Translations under genes and position numbers: made by a program | The notes under the pieces: model-generated | The model's database searches: none | What the model was told of the DNA's origin: nothing | The model's input: the letters and a program-made list of their open reading frames with translations, nothing else | DNA from: Rodentolepis nana | Taxonomy: Eukaryota; Platyhelminthes; Cestoda; Cyclophyllidea; Hymenolepididae | Length of the DNA: 40,228 nucleotides | NCBI GenBank assembly: GCA_900617975.1 | Contig: UZAE01012435.1 | Location: 1,433-41,660, forward strand | Reading direction: 5' to 3' | Part shown: piece by piece, positions 22,006 to 32,699 of the stretch | Layout: every line of letters starts with the position of its first letter | Position numbering within the stretch: the stretch's first letter is position 1

Positions 22006-22152
22006 TGCTGCGGTTGAATCCTATGACTATTTTCTGCAAAATGATTGATCCGAGCACAGTCCAATGCTTCCTCTTGAGAATATGGGCGTTTCAGATAGGC
22101 AACGAAGGGAAAAAGCATCATATTGGGTGCACTTTGGTCCAAAAATATTTAA

Positions 22153-22177
22153 TTCAATCAAGGTCGATAATGACAGT
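22153..22177 (+). promoter_or_regulatory. Conserved block upstream of VAL copy V7
   Basis: TTCAATCAAGGTCGATAATG, a diverged form of the TTCGAGGT block seen upstream of the other copies, about 200 bp before the ATG. Confidence 0.35.
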
Positions 22178-22179
22178 TG

Positions 22180-22890
22180 AATTGTGAAAATTTTGAAACC
22201 TAATTAATGAGTTATAAATTGTTGGATTGATAGGTTGTAGTGATGACACTTTGAAAGTTTGGAGGTAAGTTAAGAGGCCACGACTCCAACAGGTATCGAA
22301 GACTAATTTATCTTTAGAAATATATTATTAAGGTGGTATATGATATTTCTGAATTCAATTACTTCAGCTCAATCTTAAACTTGTGTAATATATCAAGAGA
22401 AAACGACAAATTTAATTAGGGCTAACCTATAGTCTATTCTCTTTGCAAAGTGATTAATAAAGTAAAAATCAAGGTTCTGTTCGATAAATTTGGTCAAAGT
22501 GTAGCACACGCAGACGAAAATGATTCTGCTATCATAGAGATGAGATTGATGGTAGTAGGCATTCTATCACCCCTCTTCTCTGTTTTGAAGAAGTCTCCCT
22601 GTTATATGTCCATGTACGAATACGTTAGAATTAAAATATTTGAGCAGACTTGAACAAGAGGATTCAATTGCCCAATTGTATGTTGATTAGTGACTTCTCT
22701 TTAAACAGATACAAAGGTAATAGAATACCCTCACCGGTTAATCAGCTTATACATCCATGCAGAATTCCCTTAGTTTCAATGTCACAACTTCGATTTCGGA
22801 GAAATTGTAGTTCTCAATGTTCATAAGTACATCTACTACTTACATAATTGTGTATTTGGTATGCGAAGTGCGTTAAGCATATCTTCAAAA
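22180..22890. other. Upstream flank of V7, no gene
   Basis: Weakly similar to the flanks upstream of V10 (32700-33130), V8 (25560-25950) and V11 (38250-38600), for example around CCCTGTTATATGTCCATG...TACGAATACGTTAG. The 67-codon frame at 22450-22653 is not supported. Confidence 0.4.
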
Positions 22891-23428
22891 TATTACCCTC
22901 GGTGTGTCTAAGTTACACCACCGTTGGCATTCATGACCATTTGGCAAGAAACAAATGACAAAAACGCCTATTATTTGGGCCTTTTGGACGATATAATGAA
23001 GTTGAAGAAATAATTGTCCGACTTAGCAGCATTTTTTCCAACACGCAAAAATCAGGCCACGTCCTGTCCATTTCAGGGCCAAAAGAGACCGATAAAGATT
23101 TGCGAACACTTTCTGCATTTAAATTCGCTACTTTGACTTTCAAAGCTGCATGCATAGTAAATATCTATAATGCTTAATTATGGTTTCTCAATTACAATTT
23201 TTCCTTATTACCACTACTTCAATTTAAATTAATTTTTAAATTAAGATGCCAATTCAATTAAACTTGAAACATTAATGCAGGTTATGTAATTACAATGTAT
23301 GAGAATCAACCAAGAGATTTCTACGAGACACCCATTGAGGCATTAAGACTGCTATTGTTAGGAGTTGCTATTGTAGGTGTTCGCCATGTCTCCCGTTACG
23401 AACAAGGTTGTGATGAGTGAGGATTTGT
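22890..23428 (-). repeat. Repeat family B, copy B7 (reverse)
   Basis: Reverse B copy from the outer block (GGCATTCATGACCATTTGGC near 22926) to the core at about 23320-23428. It faces B8 head to head. Confidence 0.6.
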
Positions 23429-23494
23429 GATGTGTAAACTACTCACAAGGAGGTGCATACCAACCTGATAGTAATGAGAGACATGGTGAACACC
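23376..23494. repeat. Palindromic B7/B8 junction
   Basis: Arms 23376-23409 and 23462-23494 are inverted repeats (GGTGTTCGCCATGTCTCCCG against GGTGTTCACCATGTCTCTCA on the other strand) separated by about 52 nt. Confidence 0.75.
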
Positions 23495-23860
23495 AAACGC
23501 ACCATCACAGATCATAAACCGGGATAGAGCCTCCACAGAAGTATCCTGGCTGATTCGCTCTCCCATTTCTTGATAGGCACCGATCTACATTGAGTATGCA
23601 AGGTTTATTCCAGGGCTAATTAAGTGGAAAGATTTATTTAAATGCAATAAATTGCAATAAGTGCTGAAAATTGATTGAAAATCATAATATGTGCCATATT
23701 AAAGCAATAAGGAATTTTCAATTTCCAAAGAATATGCTAACCACCATTTTTAATCCAATTGTGTTTGTTCAAAATTGTCCAGACTGTATAAGAATTCACT
23801 TTTTAAAGTTACCATCGGGGAAGTAAAAATGGATCGTAGATGAATATTTTCCAACTTATG
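23430..23860 (+). repeat. Repeat family B, copy B8 (forward)
   Basis: Forward B core with AGTAATGAGAGACATGGTGA, GAACACCAAACGCACCATCA and ATGCAAGGTTTATTCC, then the AT-rich 3' part to about 23860. Confidence 0.6.
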
Positions 23861-24119
23861 AATTGATATCATGTCCCTTCTTTACATGTAAAAGTATGAT
23901 TAATGGGCTATTAGTTTTAGACTCGTTAAAAGAAACATGTTTGTCTCTATAAGAACTTGCCTTTGATACAAACACACATTGCTTAGGGTTAAGTCGTTTC
24001 TATTTCAAAAATGGCGAGGTGTCATGACACAAACGGGGAGTTATTTGGTCTTTTTAAAAGCTTTCAGTGTCACAAACATAGGTCTATATATTAAACGAGA
24101 TTAGCTCAATGAATATCAG

Positions 24120-24270
24120 AATATCACACTGTACTTACATTTCTTATATGGAATTGGACAACGCAAGAGATCCTGAGATAGTGCCTTCTTTGTCTTTTTC
24201 CACCCAATCCCATATCTGTATGTTTCCCACCTCAATTCGATCTTGGGCATAATCCATATTTTACCATATT
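24120..24270 (-). other. Exon-like block E, better-preserved copy
   Basis: Minus-strand frame KIELRWETYRYGIGWKKTKK, then ALSQDLLRCPIPYKK, ending at a donor-like GTAAGTAC. The frame is partly kept in the mirror copy at 5260-5372. It resembles no family I can name; possibly an exon of a second gene duplicated with the VAL genes. Confidence 0.35.
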
Positions 24271-24454
24271 GCGCAATCTTCATAATAACTAGAACTATAT
24301 TCACAATAATAAGTCAAATGTGTTTAGTTAACAACATTATTTATGAATAATGAGTGAAACAAATTAATAAAGTTTTTTCATTGACTGGTCGAATTTTAAA
24401 GATAAGTTAAATTGCCAGCGATATATTGATGGACTCCACTGAACTTTCTCACGT

Positions 24455-25226
24455 CTACGTGGCCGGATAGCACAATGGGCCATTGCATTTAGTTCGGGCA
24501 TTTACTCCAACTATCACCACTTTCATACGATTAACATGCCTCGAGATCAGCGCTAAAATGAAAAATTTTATTATTTTAACATTTCATAAAGAAGCTGTTG
24601 GAAAGCATAAAGTTTTTTTGAGAATAACTTACGGTGTTTCGTATTGACAGATATACAAATATACAGGACTCGATAATTTTTGAAAATAATTAGTGCAATC
24701 ATTAACCACACCCCCAACACCGCTGGAATTGGCCGAAATCATCTAAGTCAAAAACGTTTAATGCTCTTTTGAACATGAAATGTAATTAAGTGTCAAACTA
24801 ACTCAAGTTCATGAAATAATGGCAAGACGAATCTTCTAGAAGGCGTTAAGTTTGGTGTCGTAATTCGAAACGTTCAAAAACCACTTATTGATAACATTTG
24901 AAAAACTAATACATTGAAGACCGTAAGTGATATAAGTATTTCGACCGTCAATTGTAGTGTTTTGGTATGTTTTAGCAAACGTCTTGGCCAAATTGTCCAA
25001 ATCAGTGCTGTATTTCTGTGGATGAAAGGTAAATTGATTACCAAGTTAATGCACCCTAAATTCAAAAGTTTCTATAAATTGCCATGGCCATCATATTTGA
25101 CGCTGAAGGAGAGACTTTACTACGAACAGCATCATGAAGTATTTCAACTTCTGTACGATTCGTTGGAGACAGTTTTTCAGCATAGATAGCGTATGGGAAA
25201 GTCATCAATATTATTTTCTGTATCAT
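24455..25226 (-). pseudogene. V8, VAL (CAP-domain) pseudogene
   Basis: Four exons on the minus strand. Exon 1 (25226-25083, 144 nt, open): MIQKIILMTFPYAIYA, then LHDAVRSKVSPSASNMMAM, followed by GC instead of the GT donor. Exon 2 (25015-24807, 209 nt): KYSTDLDNLAKTFAKTY, GRNTYITYGL, SFSNVINKWFLNVSNYD, then a 1-nt deletion in the NAC codon that creates a TAG; its donor is TT instead of GT. Exon 3 (24742-24633, 110 nt, open): MISANSSGVGGVVNDC, YLYICQYE. Exon 4 (24552-24455) has TAA after EAC and a further frameshift. TATAGAA lies 42 nt before the ATG. Mirror partner of V3. Confidence 0.88.
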
Positions 25227-25467
25227 TGCTTCACTCAGAAGGTTCAGAATTTGTGCATCAATTCTATAAATAGAGCTTTTTTATCCAATTAAAAATCATT
25301 TCGAAATGATTGGTTACGAAAACAGCACATTGCCTCTGCACAACAGTTTGCGTTTGAGAATAAGTCAGCAATAACGTATCAATTCGGAGAGTTCACTGCT
25401 TTAATGTGCAAGCACGTTGGAAATCGAATACTGAAAGATAGAAAAAGCACTTTAAAAAAATATTAAA

Positions 25468-25494
25468 TTAGTTCGAGGTTGATGATGGCAGAGC
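25468..25494 (+). promoter_or_regulatory. Conserved block upstream of VAL copy V8
   Basis: TTAGTTCGAGGTTGATGATG, about 245-265 bp before the ATG; matches the V3 block base for base except one position. Confidence 0.4.
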
Positions 25495-25664
25495 TAATTA
25501 TGGCGATTTTATGTCAAATAAGTGATTTTTTAACCTTAGAAGGTTCGTAGCAGTGAAATCAGGTGAGACAAATTTAAAGTGTTAGAAAGGATGGTATCCG
25601 TAAGAATACCTTGAAATTGCAAAGGAGACTTTATAGGCCATGTTGCCAAACGTATTTAGAAATG

Positions 25665-26640
25665 CACCTTTAAAAAAGGCGCACGATATTAGTACCCTTA
25701 AGTATATCTGGCCATTTCTAGACGTTTCCTATTTCCAAGAGATAACTGCAAATGAAAAGTAAGTGTTTTGTGTGCCTTTATTCCATATTGATAAACAAAG
25801 CAGTAATCAACTCTGTCATAGGTGAGTTATTCCAAATTGAATTCGGTCATGTTAGGGATGAGATAGACACCAGCCTACATTCCATCACGGACTCTTCTCT
25901 GAAGTGAAGATGAAACATGTGATATGCCCCATATTCGTGAATTTTAGCAGTAAACTATTTGGTTACTCTTGAAAAAGGTAATTTTACTGCATTGGTGAAC
26001 CGAGCATCGATAAGTGATGTGGCTCAAAATTGTGGTTTAGAGATAATACTGTTAATAACACTTCTGGAGAAATTTTTAGAGTATCTGGAACAGTTTATCA
26101 TCACCATCATCATCGTCCTCACCACAACCACCAACTTTACTATGGAACTTATTAGAAAACAGCAAATCATCTTTAGCAACATTATTCTGCAATCTGAATA
26201 GACTGAATTGCTGGAAATGGTGGAATACGATTGCTTTACAATAGTAAATGATTCAATTAGGAATACACCACCCAACCATTTCAATCTTCATCTACACGTG
26301 CAAGGAAAGATTTGACTTCATTTAAAATGGAGCTATTTAAATCAAAAATTACCATTAGGCGTGATATTGAATAATTAATCTTTTGTTTAACAGTTTAAAA
26401 TTTATTGGTCTCTAAATTCTCCAAAAACTAACAATCATTAAACTATATCCTTCGAAATTAAGACACTTTGAATGCTATTCAATGTTATATCTTATTGCAG
26501 TTTCGAAGACAATAGTGAGACCACCTTCCTTACACAGCCTGTCACAACATCGTAAATTAGGTTCCAGTATAAACACTTCAAATTCAAAGAAAAGACCACC
26601 ATAACGTACAAAAGAGAAATATTATTACCATGCTTTTGAC
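25665..26640. other. Non-coding stretch with a CAT/CAC-rich microsatellite
   Basis: No gene recognised. Around 26098-26130 a CATCACCATCATCATCG stretch produces short His/Thr/Ile-rich frames on both strands; these are composition effects. Confidence 0.45.
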
Positions 26641-27262
26641 ATTTACAACCGCTTGCCAAGCAAAGAATGTTCAAAATGTAATTTACGTGAAAATATTTGA
26701 TAATAATACTGATTTAAAATGAGAAATTGAGCACTCTAACTACATTTTAACAACAGACTAAAATCGATCAATAACTTGCTCTTTTCAATACCTATCGAAA
26801 TTAAGCCTATCCATTTGTGAACACTTTTGCAATTGTAACATCTACTTTGATATTCAAAGCTGCATAAAATTCGTATAATTTCAAACAACCTAATTAGATA
26901 AAGCTGATATTAAACAGTTTCTAATAGAAATTGACAAATCCTAATGGCTTTTATATGTTATATATTGGGGTTTCTCACTTGAATTTTATTACTTTGCGCT
27001 TATTCTTACATTTGAAAGAAATTTTCAGTTTAATAACCAATACAATATACCTTGCACGATTGACACAAATGAGTGTAGACCAAGTAAAATAGGTTTGAAG
27101 CAGCCGAAATAATTCTGAGAGACAACCACTGAGTCTCTTTGCCTTCGTATGTTTGGTAATGATGCGATTGATGCTTCACATGTCTTTTATTACTGACGAG
27201 GTTGTAATGAATTACCATGGTGATGTGCTAACTAACCACGAGTGGGCCCTCGCAACTTCAGC
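26640..27262 (-). repeat. Repeat family B, copy B9 (reverse)
   Basis: Mirror partner of B6. It contains both the outer part (AACAACAGACTAAAATCGAT near 26750) that the left arm has lost to the unique block, and the core near 27040-27250. Confidence 0.65.
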
Positions 27263-28381
27263 AAAACGAGCTGAAGCCGTGGAGATCTTTGCTGGAAGAC
27301 TTGTTGAATAACTATAGAGAGCACTTGTTTTGAAACGGTCTTCCAATCTATCGTAAAAATGTGAATATCATTATATTTATATCTTTTCAAATTAAAAAAT
27401 GGTAGTTTAAAGTACTTGTGAATCGCTTTCGATACCTTACTTCCCATATAAGACGTTAATCATTAAGAATAAAAGTTTTGTTGCCTGTCATTTCTAGCTA
27501 AAATGGTTGCAAATTTTTTAATGGTTGCTTTCTATTATGACATGCATCTATGCAGCATATACCTTTTATTCAAACCCAATAAATAAAATCTACGGTTTTA
27601 GGCAAAATCAATATGAACATCACAATATCGGATAATTTATCCATTTGATAGCTTACATTATCAGATTAAGAAAGACTCAACACAAATTAAATTTTTTAAT
27701 TGCCTCAATGAGATTGAAGGCTACAAAAATTGACTAAAAAACTCAATTTTTGGTTGAATTCTCACTCTTTCAGTTGCCGAAACGCTTATGCCTTAAACTA
27801 GTTTAAGTGTAGTCTCTAACTGGAGGGTATGGGGGAGGGGTTCATTAATGAATACGAGGTATGGGAATGTGAGAAATGAAAGTTGCGTAAATAAAATAGA
27901 ATAAATAGTAAGAATGTGAAAATCATTAGATTCGTGCAACTATGCAAACTTTTTTTCGCTAACGTTGAATGATATGATAAATTAAGAATTAGCCTTAAGC
28001 ATAATTAATTCTAAATGGAATAGATGCAATACATAATGTTTCATTTTATCTTAAGATAAGGCGATTCGGTGAAATTAGGGCCATTGATATGCTCATAGGA
28101 ATGACCTAAAATACCAGGAAGACCTATAAATGAAAATTGTCAAATGCCGAGAATTGAAGAAGGTAATCACACCCCAGTAAAAGGTTTATTAATAGTCGCT
28201 TGATTTATACTTTTATATCAAAAGCAGGGACTTGGAATCAATTCACGAGTCTCATTATTAACAGGTACGTTAATGCACTCGTTTTGTCAAAATAAATACA
28301 GATCAATGTGAGGCTATTCATATGAACGAGGTATTGATCGAATGACTATTGTATTCCTTTCATATCAAAAAAGTGTCCTCT

Positions 28382-28660
28382 ACAGGCATTCACAAGTCGT
28401 TCAACAAATCTCTTAATGGCTTTATTTCGAGGTTAGTTTGCACATCACCAGCCACACTCCTCGCAATTTTGTTGGTGATGAGAGATGTGGATTACACCAA
28501 CTGCTTCTTCACAGATCATACACAGGCATTGGTCTCAGCGGGTGTCTCTTAGGTACCTCTTGTCTCTTTCCCAAACTCCAATCTTAATAAGCCTAAAATC
28601 GCGTCAGTTGTGCGGGGTTTATTGTATTGGTACTTATATTGTTCGTTTCATTTAAATGAA
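28382..28660 (+). repeat. Repeat family B, copy B10
   Basis: Forward B core, mirror partner of B5: CTACAGGCATTCACAAGTCG, then VCTSPATLLAILLVMRD in one open frame, ending GGGGTTTATTGTATTGGTAC. Confidence 0.65.
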
Positions 28661-28899
28661 TTAATTGGTTTTATGTACTAAAATGTAATTAAGAAACCTT
28701 AATATTTAGCATATAAAAGCTATTTGGATGTGCCAATTGTAAAAGAAACTGATTACCATAAATCTAATTTCATTACGCATGGTAAACAAATCGTAAATAT
28801 TAGAAATATTTGCATTTCAGTTGAATGCTCTTGACCTTTTAGGGGTTTGAAACTAGTAAGTTTTTGCTTTATTCTGGTCCCTTTCATGCGATGGGAAAT

Positions 28900-29092
28900 T
28901 GCGTTTGGGCAGTCAGAAACATTGTGCGACATATTCAGTAAAAAAGAAATGCCGATATTCTCACATAATGAAATTGCAATAGAAAAAAATAGGCTGATTA
29001 AGGATGGGTACCTTGCTGTTGCCGACGTATATGCTTTAACCGAGGGGATTAATCAGCATACAAATGTACCAAACATTCTCAGATTTCTGTGA
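28900..29092 (+). other. Coding-like patch conserved between the arms
   Basis: The plus-strand frame includes RLIKDGYLAVADVYALTEG, then INQHTNVPNIL. The mirror copy (minus strand of about 13990-13835) has a +1 and a -1 indel that cancel, restoring RLIKDGYLDVADVYVISEG. The upstream part of the frame is not shared. Not recognised; could be an exon end or chance. Confidence 0.3.
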
Positions 29093-29159
29093 TGTTTCTT
29101 CCTAAAGATAACTTTGATTTTTTAAAGGTGGCAATCTCCCTTACTGCTTAGATATTTCA

Positions 29160-29391
29160 TAAGTATTTACACTGTCACATGTCATTCCTAGAATTTACAA
29201 CTCACGTATCAAATCTCAAAAGTTTACTTCACAACAATGAGGCATAAAACAAGCTATTTTATGTAGTTGTTGTCTACTTTAAGCGCTCACATGTATTTGA
29301 GGAAGCAATGTGCTGTGTTCGGAGCGAATTATTTTGCAGAAATTTATCATTGGATTGAAATGCAGCATATAAGAGACTTTGCACACGTTCA
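29160..29391 (+). pseudogene. V9, VAL promoter without its gene
   Basis: Matches the 5' flank and core promoter of V6 (13490-13760 in reverse), including TATAAG at 29368-29373 and GAGACTTTGCACACGTTC. At 29391 the sequence jumps to the equivalent of 12424 in the left arm, so the whole V6 gene body (about 1070 bp) was deleted here just downstream of the core promoter. Confidence 0.8.
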
Positions 29392-30514
29392 ATACTACTA
29401 TTTTATCAAAGTTTGCCATATTAGTATTATTATTGTTAGTATTATAATGTCCGCAAGCAATAAATCGATTATTGTAAAGATTGTCATCCATTCAAAGCAT
29501 ATTATGGAAAATATTGCTGTAAAATGGAAACATGATGGAGTGGAGAATTAAAAGAAAAGTGCCCATTCAACAGCACTTAATTTTATAAATTTAAATTTGA
29601 AATCAAGTTCAGTATGATATCCTGAAACGATATGTAGTTTACATTGCAGACTTAGGTCAAATGAATCTATAAGTTTTAAAAACGAAGTGGATTCGTGAGG
29701 CCGTGAGGGGATCCGTTGCACAACATTGGCATTTTCTGCTCTTCATTACTTTATAGCTCTAATTTAGTTGTGAGTCATGTTTTCGGTCCATTCTAATTAC
29801 ATATAAAATTCCTTACCTGCTTTGTCTCCACCCATCGTCATTCAGTATAGAATGAAAACTGATTCAAATCTCGATCTCTGTTGTTAAAGCTTGAATGCAA
29901 GTGTCCAGCAGAAAATAAGCGGTGGCACAAAATATCGATATCATGGTTATTGGTGGTTGCTCCAAGGCTAACTATATATGACATAGGCATATAAGTGGAA
30001 TGCGCAAAAACAAACCAAGTTATAAAAGGGTATTCTGAATATTCGTAACTGAATGTATTTGGATTGTATAAAAAAATTAGTTCCTTTAGGCGATTTCGGA
30101 AGACATCAGTAACATACGTGATATTTGAAAATCAAAATTCGTGATGTTTATTGCTTGGTCTAATAATATTAGATTTAAATCAGATTAATACACCGATAAA
30201 TCGATGTGTGCATTAATGATTTTGATAAATGTATAATTGATTTCCAAGCTTTGAATGCAAAAATGCATGCCGCCTAATTACTTGCCTTTACCCAAATCAA
30301 CCGTTCGATTATTTTTAATAGGGAGAGAATGACTTTTTCTTTAAAAAATCAACGATAAACTGGGGTTTAAAGAAGTAAGGCTGACCAATCCATTTTCAAA
30401 TTTACTTATAATAGGTACTTTTCAAATACTAAATTTTAAAATTAGAGTGACAAAAGTTGTTTGAGGCAGATTGGAATACTCTGCCATTCTATTTGTATCA
30501 AAGGAAGTGACTTC

Positions 30515-30960
30515 TACAGGCATTCAATGAAACGTTCAACAAGGCTTTTCAGCTCATTTAGCAGAAGTTGAGTGGACCTCCTCGTTGTTAGTTTTCACAT
30601 CAATATTCTCACTCGACACAACTTTGTTGGTGATGAGAGGCATTGCAAACACCACTCCACCAACCATGCGCAGTCAAAGAGCCTCATCAGGAGTTCCATC
30701 AAATTCTCTTCCCTGTTTCTCACCCTCTAAACTCGTCACGTATTTATTTACGCAAATTTTGCACAGTTAATTGTATGGTTAGTTAAGTTCGAATTTTCAT
30801 TAAAATGAAGGAAATGGTGTAAAGGGCTAAATTTTGATGGAGAAACCATAATGTGGAGAAAATAAAAATTACCTGAATTTGTAAATTTTCAAAGTAACTG
30901 GTTTTAAATGAAACTTTGTTCTTTTCAATGCATCATCTTTTACAATGTAACGGCTCATTC
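30515..30960 (+). repeat. Repeat family B, copy B11, right arm only
   Basis: Forward B core (CTACAGGCATTCAATGAAAC, then GTTGGTGATGAGAGGCATTG, ending TTTGCACAGTTAATTGTATG) within about 640 bp that has no counterpart at the mirror position near 10600-10690 in the left arm. Confidence 0.6.
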
Positions 30961-31416
30961 CAAAAGCATTTAATATTATGTGTCCTTTTCATATGGCAAG
31001 TTTGATTGCTGGCATTTCATATACTTCCACGTGAATAAGAATAATCTAATGGTTAGACAAAACGAAATTTTTGCAAACTAAGGTAACGAAACATTATGAA
31101 TCAGTAGGCATCGAAAGATTTTGTACTACTTTAGGCTATATTTTGAATATGAATGCACCCCAAGTGAAGTAGTATCTTTATTGGCCACCATTAAAAAGAG
31201 CATAGAATCAACTCCTTCAGGTCCACAAAAAACTAAAAAAATAGTGTTTAACCCTACCTTTTATCTCGATTACGCACGAATAGCTACAGCAACATAGAGG
31301 GAACAACTTGTCAGAAGAACACCATAATGTAAAATGAAATGTAAGGTCTCCTGCGCCTGATGTGTTGGAATAACATGTGCTTTCTTTCAGGCTAAATATT
31401 GTCAAGATTTTGATAC

Positions 31417-31434
31417 ATATATATATATATATAT
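31417..31434. repeat. (AT)n microsatellite
   Basis: Nine AT dinucleotides; the left-arm counterpart near 9952-9962 is shorter. Confidence 0.85.
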
Positions 31435-31568
31435 TCTCAAGCGATTTGCAGTTAGACAACATGAATCTCAAAAAATAAACATATAAGTAACCCAATCACT
31501 GGCAAAACAAAAATATCGGATGTACGTAATGAATGAAACAAACAAATAAAATCAATTATATTGAATTA

Positions 31569-31574
31569 TTTAAT
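31569..31574 (-). promoter_or_regulatory. Possible poly(A) signal of V10
   Basis: ATTAAA on the minus strand, about 58 nt after the stop, at the same place as in V5. Confidence 0.35.
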
Positions 31575-31631
31575 TTGAAAGTAACATGTAAGTGTCATTG
31601 GTTCATTCATTGACAGTTTTGCACTTTCTGT

Positions 31632-32411
31632 CTAGTTGCCAGGACCAGGATGGCACAATTTGTCGTCGCAATGGGTTCCTGTTGGGCATTTGCTGCAACT
31701 CGTACCATTTTCATACGATGCACATGCCTCGAGATCGGCACTAAAATGGCAAGGTTGATAGTTTCAACATTTTAAAGAAATACATTTTATTTGGCATTGA
31801 ATGATTTGATGGAAACTTACGGAATTTGATACTCACAAACATACACATATACAGGAGGCTTCAGATTTTTAAAATGTTCATCACATTGATGATATGCACA
31901 CCCAACTTCGTGGGAAGGTGCCCAAACCATCTAATTCAGAAATTATTTATGCATTTTTGAATAGAAACTATAATTATGCGTCAAACTAACTCACGTTCAT
32001 GAAGTATTGGCAAATTTGACCCTCCTTACAAGCGTTAAGATCGCGGTCATAATATGCTACGCTCAGGAACCATTTATTGATAACATTTGAAAAATTGACA
32101 TCTGGGATCTCGTAGGTGTAATAAGTATTTCGACCGTCAATTGTTTCATCTTTGCATGCCTTAGCAGTTGTCTCAGCCAAGGCTTCCAAAGATTCACTGT
32201 ATTTCTGCAAATGGGGGTAAATTTATTAGTTAGTAAATGTAAGTATAATGTGAGAGAATTTATAAATTACCATGGCCATCATATTCGACGCTGGAGGTGA
32301 GACTTTACTACGAACAGCATTATGGGTGTCTACGATTTCTGTAAGATGCTTTTCTTCCATTTTAGAGTAGATGGGATAGACATAAATCAAAAGGGTGATT
32401 ATTTTAAGCAT
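31632..32411 (-). CDS. V10, intact secreted VAL / CAP-domain protein
   Basis: The one fully open family member. Exons on the minus strand: 32411-32271, 32204-31995, 31930-31821, 31740-31632; introns of 66, 64 and 80 nt, all GT-AG; 189 aa. Residues 1-16 (MLKIITLLIYVYPIYS) look like a signal peptide, so the product is probably secreted. Then THNAVRSKVSPPASNM (CAP helix 1), EALAETTAKACK, GRNTYYTY, NKWFLSVAYYDRDLNAC, CQYFMNMVWAPSHEVGCAYH (CAP1-like signature), VYVCEYQIP (CAP2-like), and a Cys-rich tail SCSKCPTGTHCDDKLC. The mature chain has 11 Cys. The canonical Glu of GEN is Arg here and the His of HYTQ is absent, so the usual His/Glu cavity is incomplete. At 189 aa it is short for the family. 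VAL proteins of parasitic flatworms are known secreted, host-exposed proteins; its specific role is unknown. Confidence 0.92.
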
Positions 32412-32448
32412 TTTAGCAACTCACACGCCTGAGAACGTGTGCAAAGTG

Positions 32449-32455
32449 CCTTATA
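32449..32455 (-). promoter_or_regulatory. TATA box of V10
   Basis: TATAAGG 44 nt before the ATG. The region from TATA to ATG is nearly identical to V5 (CACTTTGCACACGTTCTCAG). The implied leader is only about 14 nt unless the start site is displaced. Confidence 0.7.
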
Positions 32456-32664
32456 TGGTGTGTTTTAATCCAATGGTAAATTTCTGCACAATGATTTGCT
32501 AAAAAGCACGAGATATTGATACTTAATGACAACAAGCGTTTTAAGATACAGTTGAGCAATTAAAATAGGCCAAAGCGAGATAAAGCAGCATGTTGAACGA
32601 TTCACTTCTTTAGCATGCAAATATTTTTGGCAGAAAAACAATAGTTTTTCTGAAGGCATTTTAT

Positions 32665-32690
32665 TCATTCGAGGTAGGCAGCGATGGTTA
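32665..32690 (+). promoter_or_regulatory. Conserved block upstream of V10
   Basis: TCATTCGAGGTAGGCAGCGA, about 255-280 bp before the ATG. Confidence 0.4.
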
Positions 32691-32699
32691 TCATTGTTT

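Larger units (their letters stand above)
24110..25660. repeat. Right arm of the smaller inverted duplication
   Basis: Reverse match of 3975-5400. The end near 25650 is marked by GACTTTATAGGCCATGTTGC, against the same sequence near 3985-4005 on the other strand. Confidence 0.75.

Noticed and set aside
26024..26284. Overlapping frames on both strands rich in Ile, Thr and Met
   Set aside because: Produced by a CAT/CAC-type microsatellite.
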